From Byssothecium circinans (Eukaryota; Ascomycota; Dothideomycetes; Pleosporales; Massarinaceae), in NCBI GenBank assembly GCA_010015675.1, contig ML977067.1, positions 36,652 through 53,962 on the forward strand: 17,311 nucleotides of DNA, given 5' to 3'. A program made the position numbers and the translations under genes. Each line of letters starts with the position of its first letter. Position 1 is the stretch's first letter. Under the pieces are notes generated by a model. That model was given only the letters and a program-made list of their open reading frames with translations. It searched no databases and had not been told where the DNA came from. Below, in pieces: positions 1-7,785 of this stretch.

Positions 1-226
1 GGCATTTTCGCGTTGAAGATGGTGATGGTGTTGCCAAGGAATTCTGCGCGGTTTGATGGTGTGCGCGGTTCGATGGTGCTTTACGTTAAGCCTAATATTA
101 TTATTCCAACATAAATTGTTGATGACTTTTATTCCAACTTAAGAGGCTTAAGTTAATGATTAAATACTACCTTAAACAATCTGACGACGATTTAGCTGCC
201 ATTTCTGGTGGTTCGTGACGCCGTTT
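1..226. other. Flanking sequence with little RIP mutation
   Basis: These bases keep many TG, CA and CG dinucleotides (for example GATGGTGATGGTGTTG near 18-33), unlike the TAG/CTA-dominated sequence that starts near 250. No coding frame could be recognised. TTATTCCAAC occurs twice (101-110 and 129-138), and CTTAAG occurs twice, 3 bp apart, near 138-152. The change in base pattern suggests the left edge of the RIP-affected island lies near 225-260. Whether this flank is host DNA or the end of a transposon cannot be told from the window. Confidence 0.5.
45..78. repeat. 17-bp tandem duplication
   Basis: Two adjacent 17-bp units, TGCGCGGTTTGATGGTG (45-61) and TGCGCGGTTCGATGGTG (62-78), differ by one T/C transition. 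Confidence 0.85.
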
Positions 227-258
227 CTAGAGGCGGATTTGCCGCAAATCCCCTCTAG
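227..258. repeat. Imperfect inverted repeat at the island edge
   Basis: CTAGAGGCGGATTTG (227-241) is nearly the reverse complement of CAAATCCCCTCTAG (245-258), with one base missing from the right arm and a 3-base loop. It sits where the base pattern switches from unmutated to RIP-like. It also overlaps the 3' end of the weak minus-strand frame described next, so it may be coincidental. Confidence 0.5.
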
Positions 259-650
259 CCGAGCTTGCTAGGGTAGTGCGCATATACCTCTTCAGCTTTC
301 CTATCTTAGCTAGCGTATCCTTCTGATGCCCTAACGAGGGCCCGGTTTCCAGTTCTCTGTATAAGAGCAACGCAGCAGCACCGCCTACGACCTTATTAGC
401 TAGCTCTATCCTATTCTTATCCTCCTTACTACCTATAACGCTGACTAAAATAGAGGCTACATGACTAGTAGGCTACTTAAGGACCTTTCCGCTCATCATT
501 CATCTACTAGAGCCCTAAATAAACAAGGATAGCTGCCTCTTCTCCCCTATTCTTGGTAGCATTCATTCAAGCTAGAATCCTCTAGTACCCCCTCTTTCCC
601 TCCGCGCTTTACCTTAAATACCTTACCTTCAGACGCTCTACCTCTAGACG
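227..650 (-). pseudogene. Unidentified degenerate minus-strand coding frame
   Basis: On the minus strand the stretch from about 490 to 227 reads as protein-like sequence with few stops, including the segments LANKVVGGAAALLLYREL and KIGKLKRYMRT, and ends at a TAG at 227-229. Further upstream (about 560-650) another frame gives a basic stretch, GKVFKVKRGGKEG, so at least one frameshift is needed to join them. I do not recognise the family. It runs divergently from the DUF3435 recombinase, whose start lies about 30 bp beyond it, so the two may share a promoter region or belong to one mobile element. It could also be a chance open stretch. Confidence 0.3.
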
Positions 651-677
651 CCCTGCCTTATTATGGACTACGGTGAT

Positions 678-3128
678 ATGCGATAACGCTCTCTAGTTAA
701 AGGTTCCTCCTCTAGATCTGAAAGTTCCTTTAATGAGAGTGATTATACTGGGCCTAATTCTAATGCAGATAATGGTATAGAGTTAGATATGGATTCAACA
801 GATATTAATGCCTCTACGGATGAGGGCGACAAGGATGAGGACGAGGACGAGGACGAAGCATGGCTCTCCCCTAACGAAGATTATCCGCCCAAGTACTATC
901 TCTAGCAGCTAGTGACCTTCAATGAACAAGACTATATAAAAGAGGATTATAAGGATAGTAGTACTCGCCTAATTAATTATATAGAAGATTAGTAGCATTA
1001 GTAGGTCTCTTATTCCCTTCCTACCTACGCTAGAATATATGGGACTAACAGAGCATAGATGCTAGACGTACCTTAGGAAAGACTAGAACTGCGCCTACTT
1101 AATTATATCTATTCATACTCTCTACATATTCTTTGACTAGCTACTAAGTTAGTGCTAAGGAAAAGGAGGAAGGAAACGTTAAGGGACTAAGCACACTAGC
1201 TCCTTAGGGACGTACTAGAAGGTCTTCCGCCTAGTGTATAAAAGAGCTACTAGTATAAAGCTAGATAGGAAGATGAACTAGAGCATGCATAAGGTATAGA
1301 GAATCCGCTATAGAGGTCTAGTATCATACGTGTACCTATAACGTCTAACTTAAAGGGTAGGTACTAAGAAAGCTAGCAACGAAGTATGGCCTTACAAAGA
1401 TAGGTTAAGATAAGGCCTGCATGTATATCAAAGATCTAGTGCTCGTGCTATAAATGAATCTAGCTATGACTAAAAAGAGATACCCTCATAGATGCTATTA
1501 GATATAAGCCTAGCTCTATCTTTAACTAGGTGGTTTTACAGCTAACTAGCTATAGGCTCTTCTTAGTCTCTACTATTAGTATATATAGGTCACTCTACTA
1601 TGGGATTTAGAGGGTAGTCCTTATTAAGTATTACTAGAGCTTACCTTTGAATTCACTAAGGAGTTCCTTAGTATTAAAGACATGTACGTTAGTACGCTTT
1701 CTATCTGCTAGGCTAAATAAGAATGCTAACTCTTTAAGAAGGAATACCTTTCCTCTCTTTAAAGTTATCTATGGTAAGACTCTTATCTTTAGTCTATACG
1801 TCTTCCTCCTTAGTATACTCTTCTATGATTAAGCGTTTATAGCCTATAATCTAACTTCCCTAGAGGAACTAAGTAAGCTTACTATCCTACTAGGCTGCAA
1901 TAAGCTACTACTACGCCTTAATAGGGCCTTAGATAATACTCCTATGTTTTATAAAGTAGTATAGACTCTATATAGTTAGGCTATTTTACCTATAGAGCTT
2001 CTTCCCTACTCCACTTTACTATCATAGATTGAATACTAGGGAAAATTACAAGGTTTACGTAGGTGACCTATCCCTATTCACTAAGATACGTAGCAGGGAA
2101 GGCGTTTAATAAGAATGGTAAGTTCTATAAGCTATTATATGCAAGGTATAGAAGTAACGTAGTACGTAGGTAACGTTAGTAAGGCTATATAGAACCTAAT
2201 AATAGAGCACGCAAGTATATTAACGTTCCTGAAGTACTACCTTTTACGCTGCGTTATAGTTAATACGCAGGCTATTATGCGAGGCATCTAGCCCTAGACG
2301 GCGCTAATGCGGGTAGCCTATACTATAAGCTATTTAATTAATTATTAGCGGCTACGGCGACTTACCCTAGAATAGACTATATTAGTAAATAATGATCCTA
2401 CTATTCATTCCCTACTTAACTAATAAGAGCGTCTTAAATGTACCCTTCCTAACGTAACTAAGTATCTAAAGTACAAAGCGCTTACTAGTAAGATTAACTA
2501 GGTAAAGCAGTAGTACTAGCATAGCCTTCTTTAGGAAGTTTAAGGATGCTAGGAGTATAAATAGCTAGTATGTGATATTAAGTGGTAGCTTGCTAGCTTT
2601 AGCGTTAACGTAGAGGATTAACTTAAAGTAGCACCTTATACGCTACCTTAGGCATAGTAGGAGTTAGTTAGCGCTATCTTTACTTATCTAGGACTTACGC
2701 TAGATAAAGAGCTTAGCTAGTAGAACACGGCCATCTATGCCGTTATGCGATATTATGTGATTAAGGAAGGTAGAATGCACTTATCCTAGACGCAATGCTT
2801 AAGACATCGCATTAAGCCGCCTAGCAAGAGCGAAGACGAAGCTTAGCTAGATCTGAATAAAAAAGTGCTAAAAGTAGCCAAGGTAGCAGTATATAAAGAA
2901 AGGAAGCTAATAATATATTTCCTTTGCCTTAGTAACTAACGTCTACGTATAGACGTATGCATATACTTATTCTATACCTTAGGAGATCTTAGCAAACATT
3001 TTAAGAGGAAGCACCTATAACAAATTAAGGAAGGGGATCAACTTAGCTGCAATCTCTGCTAGGTGTGTCTTGATAGTAGAATGCACTTATAGTAATATGC
3101 GCTTAATATCTATGGTACCGTCTTATAA
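678..3128 (+). pseudogene. DUF3435-family tyrosine recombinase with C-terminal C2H2 fingers, RIP-inactivated
   Basis: A decayed member of the fungal DUF3435 family (often annotated FluG-domain; it includes Starship captain recombinases), DNA tyrosine recombinases that move large elements. The start is taken at ATG 678, followed by a Ser-rich then Asp/Glu-rich leader and the family's entry motif PPKYYL (about 890). Recognisable blocks follow: GTYxKVFRLVYKRATS (about 1207-1254), TKKRYPH (about 1470), the TFPL...VFLLSILF block (1740-1830), LRLNRALDNTPMFYKVV (about 1910-1960), the EHAS...KYYLLR block where the HxxR/Tyr core would lie (about 2195-2255), and VNNDPTIHSLLN (about 2385-2420). The C-terminus (2919-3125) has KHFKRKH and CNLC, remnants of C2H2 fingers. 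Most blocks are in frame 0 (678-960, 1647-3128), but 1159-1640 needs other frames, so there are indels as well as many TAG codons. It is non-functional. Family assignment is from remembered motifs. Confidence 0.85.
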
Positions 3129-3465
3129 GTGTACGTATTAGTATAAGAGATTTTATAGCTTTGAAATCAAGATATAAGGATAAGTTAGAGGTAAGCTTCT
3201 TTATTTATATAAGTCTAGGAATTCTTCTTTTAGCTGCATTGCTAGCTAATAACAGACTAAAATTAATAATAGAAAAAAGATATAAGGTCTTACTAAGATT
3301 ATAAGTCTATTTAGTTATCTTCTTAAGGTAGTAGAGTACCCTACTCCTAGGTAAGAAAGGTTGCCTCCTACCTCTTTCATTAATACCTTAGTAGCGTCTT
3401 CCTAACATTATCTTCTAGCTTTAGATAGCACAGCCCCTTAGTTCTATCATTTAAAGCGACCCAAA
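3129..3465. other. Intergenic, AT-rich
   Basis: AT-rich sequence after the recombinase stop. Short A-rich runs (for example near 3268-3278) are present, but I see no coding frame, repeat or RNA gene. Confidence 0.4.
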
Positions 3466-4310
3466 TACGTGGCGCTAGTAGGATTCAAAATATAGTTAAA
3501 TCTACTATTACTGTACTAGGGCGGTAGGGTCCATCTAATTAGAGTAGTAGTAGCAGGGCAACAAAAGCTTCTAAAAGACATGTCCTTTAAAATATTCTAA
3601 AATAGGTAGATGAGTAGAATAATAAGTATGAATTACTAATTACTAAGCGCCCTTAGATAAAGAGCGAATAGGATATAGCACATCTACTATATGTATTCTA
3701 TAAAGGATAATATGTCTGAATTCAGGATTTCTATTCCTAATTTTAGTTTAAAGATATAGCTGCGATATTCTACCTAACCTATACGTTATTAACTTTCATG
3801 ACCCTTATCTATGATATGCAACGCGCTCTAGATCTATTAACTGCATGTATTTCTCTTTCCTTAGGCGTATCTTCTTAATTAATCAAGATTCGATTAATCT
3901 AAAAGGGTATCATGTCATAAGAGCCACATTGGTACTAGATAAAGAGGATCATCTAATCAAGAATAATGTCACGTATATTAATAGCTTTTTCTAGTAGCTG
4001 GTATCTGCCTATAATGCTATCTTCCCTATAAGACGGCGTCTATAGATAAGATCCTTCCAATTTTCGTAAATGGGAATTAGAATTTGCGGAGCGATTTATC
4101 ACTTAGGGTAGAGAAGAAGAGTAGTTACGCAATAAAGCTTTTTTATTCAGATAGTTAAGCTACCTATCCTAGCTAGTATGCTAGAAACCTTCCGTGTTCT
4201 AGTCTATTATAACTCCTTAAATTAAGTAGTATAGAAAGCTATACTTTATAGATAATATCTATTTAACGCTAGTAGTTATGCCTCATACCACCTAATACCC
4301 TTAAGCTTGA
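3466..4310 (+). pseudogene. Unidentified degenerate coding frame
   Basis: From about 3466 to 3850 one plus-strand frame reads as protein-like sequence interrupted mainly by TAG, with segments such as KYELLITKRP, DIAHLLYVFYKG and IYDMQRALDLL. Near 3850 the frame changes and continues with NLKGYHVIRATLVLDKEDH and SAYNAIFPIRRRL to about 4100. Weaker coding-like text continues to about 4310. I do not recognise a family. It lies in the same direction as, and about 340 bp downstream of, the DUF3435 gene, so it could be a second gene of the same element. The opposite strand and a second plus frame are also partly open here, which lowers confidence. Confidence 0.35.
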
Positions 4311-4470
4311 CATGTAGGAGATAGGTAGCATAGTAAGATACAGTATTAGGCGGGCAAGTCCTACAGAATCTTGCTGTATAGAGCAAGAATCTTGCTAACA
4401 CTAATGATATGCTTAACGTCCTTAGCTTGAATAGTGACGCGCTTCCTATAGATAGCACTAAGGTTTATAG

Positions 4471-4520
4471 CTAGGCACTATTGTTAGCAGAGGCTAATAC
4501 CATATGAATTAGACTAATAC
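4471..4520 (-). other. Intron 2 of the H3-like gene (50 nt)
   Basis: On the minus strand it starts GTATTAG, has a second GTATTAG 20 nt downstream, a branch-like GCTAAC, and ends CCTAG. Removing exactly this segment joins ...FLVDILQ to INLSAIYRKRVT in frame and with the same residue spacing as histone H3. An earlier AG (giving 43 nt) leaves the downstream H3 motif out of frame. Confidence 0.75.
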
Positions 4521-4718
4521 CTTGCAAGATGTCTACTAAGAAGGCCTTAGCAGTAGCCTGTAAGGCGTCCAAAGCCCTAGACTAGAAATAGGACATAGGG
4601 TTACCATTTCCCTCTTGATTATTCTGTAGCACCTCGCGAACTAATCTCCTGAATGGCGCTACTAGAATTAAGTCACCTAGAGTCTTCTAGTAGAAATAGA
4701 TCTCTACTAGAGTAAAGG

Positions 4719-4734
4719 CTAATACTAGTATTAG
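4719..4734. repeat. Perfect 16-bp palindrome of the GTATTAG heptamer
   Basis: CTAATACTAGTATTAG reads the same on both strands. It is two oppositely oriented copies of the heptamer that recurs across 4.3-7.7 kb. It lies inside the region coding for the alpha-N part of the H3-like protein. Confidence 0.9.
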
Positions 4735-4964
4735 TCTAGCTATAGTAATATAGGTCAAAAACTTACTACTAGGCTTATAACACCTAATGCAAGGGCCTCC
4801 CTTGCTAGGGCCTTTATAGATGGGAGCACGCTCCTTCTATATAGCGTAGCTTATTAGCTTCTATATTAGTGGTGGCAACCCTCCCTTCTTCTTACGACCC
4901 TTATATAGGTTCATGCTAGTATTGGTAGGAAGCTTCTTCTAGCCTTTCTTATAAGGACCTAAAG

Positions 4965-5004
4965 CTAGACATAGTTAACATGTAGCTAATACTAAGACTA
5001 ATAC
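4965..5004 (-). other. Intron 1 of the H3-like gene (40 nt)
   Basis: On the minus strand: GTATTAG at both +1 and +13, then GTTAAC as a branch-like site, ending CTAG. Removal joins the tail segment ...GRL to ALGPYKKG in the frame that carries all later H3 motifs. Without removal the ATG frame does not reach them. Confidence 0.75.
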
Positions 5005-5198
5005 CTAGCCTACCTTAGGTGCTATTACCCTTGCTAGCTCTGCCATGAGGAGCCTTTGCAGGTAGCTTACCTTGATTCTTCTCAGCGGCCATGATGGTAT
5101 GTTATAAGGTGTATAAAAGAAAATAAGGTAGACGTAAACTAACTACTTTTTAGTTAGAAAATAGATGGAAAACTAATAACGTTAATAGTGAAAGTGAA

Positions 5199-5240
5199 AG
5201 TAAGAAATAAGAATAGTAAAAGTAAGAAATAGGAATAGTA
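5199..5240. repeat. 20-bp direct repeat, period 22
   Basis: AGTAAGAAATAAGAATAGTA (5199-5218) and AGTAAGAAATAGGAATAGTA (5221-5240) differ by one A/G. Confidence 0.85.
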
Positions 5241-5463
5241 ATAGTACGTAAGGAAGTTAAAATTAGTAGGTAATAAAAGGGGAAATTATAGGGGAGTATA
5301 TACATAGAAAGGCTAATACTAAGCCTAATACTTTAGTTATAGCTATACTATAGCTGCAAAGCTTTGCGACCATAAAGATAGCAAAATCATAAAGATCAAG
5401 AGTTGTTAAAGTGCGGGGTAGTAGGTAAGCGCAAGAAGTAAGAAGGCAACGTGAAGGTAGCTA

Positions 5464-5502
5464 GTAAGGGTAAGTAGTAAAGGTAAGTAATAAAGGTAAA
5501 GG
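5464..5502. repeat. 13-bp tandem repeat, three units
   Basis: GTAAGGGTAAGTA, GTAAAGGTAAGTA and ATAAAGGTAAAGG follow one another without spacing in the upstream region of the 5909 gene. Confidence 0.75.
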
Positions 5503-5908
5503 TACAAAGAGAAGTAAAATAAGAGAGAAAACATTACATTAGTAAGAAAACCACGTATAAAGATAGGAAATAGCTTCTAAAGAGAGACTAATACCTAACC
5601 TAATACTATAATTCTAGTATATACTTATGTAGCTAACTAAGCTACACACGCTTATGCTAGAATTATGTCATAAAGTGTTGGGCGCATTTAACGCACACGA
5701 CAGGCTAGTAATAATTTCCCGTAATTGCTGCCTAGCCCTACTTTTAATTTTGTGTAACTATAAATAAACTTATTACTGAAAATTTGCTACTTAACACTAC
5801 TTCTTACATACTTCTTATATAACGTCTACGTACTACACGCAACTTTGCCCTACTACTAAATAACGCCTAATACCTACCTAATACATCCTGCTAAGCCCTC
5901 TCGCTGCA

Positions 5909-6240
5909 ATGGCAGACTAGAAGAAGGTGAAGGCTACTAATACATACTTATTAAATGTAAGCACTATTAAAAATAATAAACTTCACGTAAGCAAGCAGGG
6001 CGAAGACTTCATGATTTAAAAGGGAAAAAACGCTAATAATAAGGTATAACAACTCCCCTATACCTGAATAATTATATACTAACTTAGTAAAGGCGTGCTC
6101 TACTTTCTAGATAAAGAAGTTCTTGCCACGTATTTAGTACCTGCTTGATAGCGCTATAGATGAAAATGAGCGTAAGCAACTTAAGGACATGCTTTAAATT
6201 TAGAGTCGTAATACAGCGCTTAAGGCTAGGTATAAGAAGA
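5909..6240 (+). pseudogene. Unrecognised gene, 5' exons
   Basis: ATG at 5909 in a good context (GCAATGGC) begins a Lys-rich frame with segments TNTYLLNVSTIKNNKLHV and KQGEDFMI. A probable intron at 6044-6092 starts GTATAA and contains a perfect TACTAAC branch sequence. Removing it joins in frame to a helical, charged stretch with DSAIDENERKQLKDML and ALKARYKK that runs to 6240, where a GTATTAG-type intron may start. Interruptions are TAG/TAA of RIP type. The phase at 6240 does not match the next coding block, so whether this is the first part of the gene below or a separate one is unresolved. No family is recognised. Confidence 0.4.
6044..6092 (+). other. Probable intron with a TACTAAC branch site (49 nt)
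   Basis: It starts GTATAAC, carries TACTAAC at 6077-6083 and ends AAAG. An earlier AG at 6086-6087 would give 44 nt, but only the later one keeps the downstream protein-like frame. It lacks the paired GTATTAG motif. Confidence 0.5.
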
Positions 6241-6278
6241 GTATTAGTCTAGTATTAGGTATAACTAATAATATATAG
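6241..6278 (+). other. Possible mini-intron with paired GTATTAG (38 nt)
   Basis: GTATTAG at 6241 and 6252, then AACTAATAAT, ending ATATAG at 6278. The layout matches the supported introns, but the coding phase on the two sides does not join cleanly, so it is tentative. Confidence 0.4.
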
Positions 6279-6868
6279 GGAGAGTTAGAATCTACTCTAG
6301 ATACAGCTAGCCATGGCACGCACTAGAAAGCTAGAATCTAACTATAAAACTATGAGATTAGTCTTTAAGCCTCAAGAAAAGGTCTAGGCACTAGAAGATA
6401 AGTTTATGCCACCTTAGTATATTACTAACGCTGCCTCGTCTACTATTAATGAGAGTGCAGAGAGTAGCAAGTTAAGTAAAAAGGGCAAATCTAACGCAGG
6501 CAAAGCGGATAAAAAGATGATAGACATTAAGGAGAAAAAAGAAAAATTTAATATAATAGTGCCTAACCTAAGTAATAAAGAGAGGGAAGAATGGATAGAG
6601 CTTAGCTACTAGCTATAGGTGAAGAGATACTGGAATAGAGAGCTTAACATTATAGTAGAAAAGTTAAGGATTCTCTATTATTAAGGGCTAAAGGGATTCA
6701 TTCTACGCATGCTATAAGGCATGTTTATTATAAGTGTAACGCAACTAACCTAATACTATAGCTAATACTAAGTAGCGCTATATCTAGTGGCTTAACCTAA
6801 TACTTAATAACTAAGTCACTCTTCTAGTAGCTAGAAAGAAGCTAGTGCGTTTAGGATAGGTAAGTAGG

Positions 6869-6908
6869 GTATTAGACTTAGTATTAGTCTAGAACTAACC
6901 ACTAATAG
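6869..6908 (+). other. Mini-intron with paired GTATTAG (40 nt)
   Basis: GTATTAG at 6869 and 6881, a branch-like AACTAAC near 6893, 3' end AATAG. Removal creates a Gly codon across the junction (G + GC) and keeps the reading frame into the 71-nt exon that follows. Confidence 0.65.
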
Positions 6909-6979
6909 GCTAGTGCTACTTAAAAGGTATTTAAGAAGACTAAATTAAAGCTGCCTATGCATAGGGTCAAGTAAGTGTA

Positions 6980-7018
6980 GTATTAGTTAGGGTATTAGGT
7001 ATAAGCTAACTATAATAG
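6980..7018 (+). other. Mini-intron with paired GTATTAG (39 nt)
   Basis: GTATTAG at 6980 and 6992, branch-like GCTAAC at 7005-7010, 3' end AATAG. The flanking exons join in phase 0 (GQVSV / IITARLAL), and the downstream frame is the one that stays open to 7696. Confidence 0.7.
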
Positions 7019-7696
7019 ATTATCACTGCAAGGTTAGCACTATAGAAGTTAGAAGTATCTTATAGATACCTAATCAGCGTTGACACTAAGTTAAAGATGC
7101 TTATTCCGCTATTCCCTATGCTATTCCCCTAATAATAACGCGTGCTACTCTCTTTAATCTACTAAGCACAGCGTGATAGAGATTATGTAGACTCTACTAT
7201 CTAACTCTTTTATGATAGTAAAGCATGCAAGCTTCCTAGTGCGTATAATCTACGCACTATTAAAGACTATAGTGCACATTTCCCTAAGGTATAGGGTAAG
7301 AATGTAGGATATGCTATAGATCTACTTAACCATATTATTATAGAACTTCCTATAGAGAATACTTCCCAAGGCGAACCAATAAAAGGTATGCAAATAGAAG
7401 AAGATGTAATAGAAGGTATTAAGCTAGAGGTTCCCTATTAAGGCTATAATAATAGTGTAAAGATACCTAACATTATAAAATTCATAGAGCTTAAGAGGCT
7501 AGGTGATAAGGGTGACATTAATCTAAGTCTATATTTAGGAGATAGTATAGACATAGAGACTATATACTCTAGGGATTAAGATATAGTCATAGAGTATTAG
7601 GGTATAGTATTAAGCGCTCTATCTATCTAGATAGATTAGGGAAACTTTCATAGGAATACTTATATTATAGGAAACCACCCTTACAAAACTTCTTAA

Positions 7697-7785
7697 TAAT
7701 AGTAGTATTAGTCTAGGTATTAGACCTAGAAAATAGTCTGCTATACTATGACGTAATAACGCGCTCTACGCCTTATATCCTACTC
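7697..7785. other. Convergent spacer between unknown gene and helicase
   Basis: About 90 bp between two facing stop codons. It contains one GTATTAG pair (7705 and 7717) and no coding frame. Confidence 0.5.

Larger units (their letters stand above)
4346..5092 (-). pseudogene. Histone H3-fold (possibly CenH3-like) gene with two mini-introns, RIP-inactivated
   Basis: Start ATG at 5092 (MAAEKNQGKLPAK...), stop TAA at 4346-4348. With introns removed at 4965-5004 (40 nt) and 4471-4520 (50 nt) a single frame of about 218 codons runs the whole way, broken only by about seven TAA/TAG codons of the kind RIP makes from Gln or Trp. The C-terminal half matches the histone H3 fold: VEIYFY[stop]KT (alpha-N; H3 has REIRRYQKS), FRRLVREV at 4630-4653 (H3 FQRLVREI), FQ-like SRALDALQ (H3 FQSSAVMALQ), KAFLVDIL, INLSAIYRKRVT (H3 TNLCAIHAKRVT) and IQAKD (H3 IMPKD). 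The basic N-terminal tail is about 100 residues, and loop 1 is about five residues longer than in canonical H3. Both are features of centromeric CenH3/CENP-A, but the usual RPGTVAL segment is not clear. H3-fold identity is well supported; the CenH3 label is inference. It is divergent from the unknown gene at 5909. Confidence 0.75.
5093..5908. promoter_or_regulatory. Divergent intergenic region between the H3-like gene and the 5909 gene
   Basis: No coding frame is seen. The left half (5100-5290) is A/G-rich on the plus strand. Around 5640-5760 the sequence is less AT-rich, with a weak inverted repeat (GGCTAG ... CTAGCC, about 5704-5740). The 5760-5908 part is pyrimidine-rich and leads to an ATG in good context at 5909. 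It presumably held the promoters of both divergent genes, but no specific promoter element can be named. Confidence 0.45.
6313..7696 (+). pseudogene. Unrecognised multi-exon gene, RIP-inactivated
   Basis: From an ATG in strong context (GCCATGGC, 6313) one frame runs to 6868: a basic and Ser-rich part (ASSTINESAESSKLSKKGKS) with Lys/Glu-rich stretches. Removing introns 6869-6908 and 6980-7018 continues the same frame through 7019-7696, including LFYDSKACKLPSAYNLRTI, GYAIDLLNHIIIELPIENT and ELKRLGDKGDINLSLYLGD. It ends at TAA 7694-7696. Almost all interruptions are TAG or TAA, and no frameshift is needed over about 1.4 kb, so this was a real gene of at least 430 codons. I do not recognise any domain. 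It is divergent from the H3-like gene and shares its intron type. It converges on the helicase gene, with about 90 bp between the stops. Confidence 0.55.
4292..7723. repeat. Cluster of paired GTATTAG/CTAATAC heptamers
   Basis: Direct pairs with an 11-12 bp period occur at 4986/4998, 5313/5325, 5588/5600, 5867/5878, 6241/6252, 6750/6762, 6869/6881, 6980/6992 and 7705/7717. A 20-bp-spaced pair is at 4494/4514 and an inverted pair at 4719/4728. Single copies are at 4292, 4343, 5937, 6797 and 7594. Both orientations occur. The heptamer is rare elsewhere (single copies near 8124, 8162, 15448, 16708 and 17084). Several pairs form the first part of frame-supported introns; others (5313, 5588, 5867, 6750, 7705) do not sit in an intron I can support. 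An unmutated GTGTTGG occurs at 5677-5683, so the ancestral heptamer may have been GTGTTGG. Confidence 0.8.

Noticed and set aside
85..100. A TTAC-type Starship target site in the left flank
   Set aside because: TTACGTTAAGCC does not fit the TTAC(N7)A pattern I know, and no second boundary is in the window.
1647..1832. A 61-codon open plus-strand stretch as a separate small gene
   Set aside because: Its later residues (TFPL...VFLLSILFYD) are a DUF3435 block, so it is a piece of the decayed recombinase and not an independent gene.
4276..4458. A 60-codon open minus-strand stretch as a gene
   Set aside because: It is in a different frame from the final H3-like exon, which carries KRVTIQAKD in the same bases. 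It is a shadow frame.
7250..7680. A minus-strand gene opposite the unknown plus-strand gene
   Set aside because: The minus frame is also partly open, but the plus frame is supported by in-phase introns and upstream continuity.
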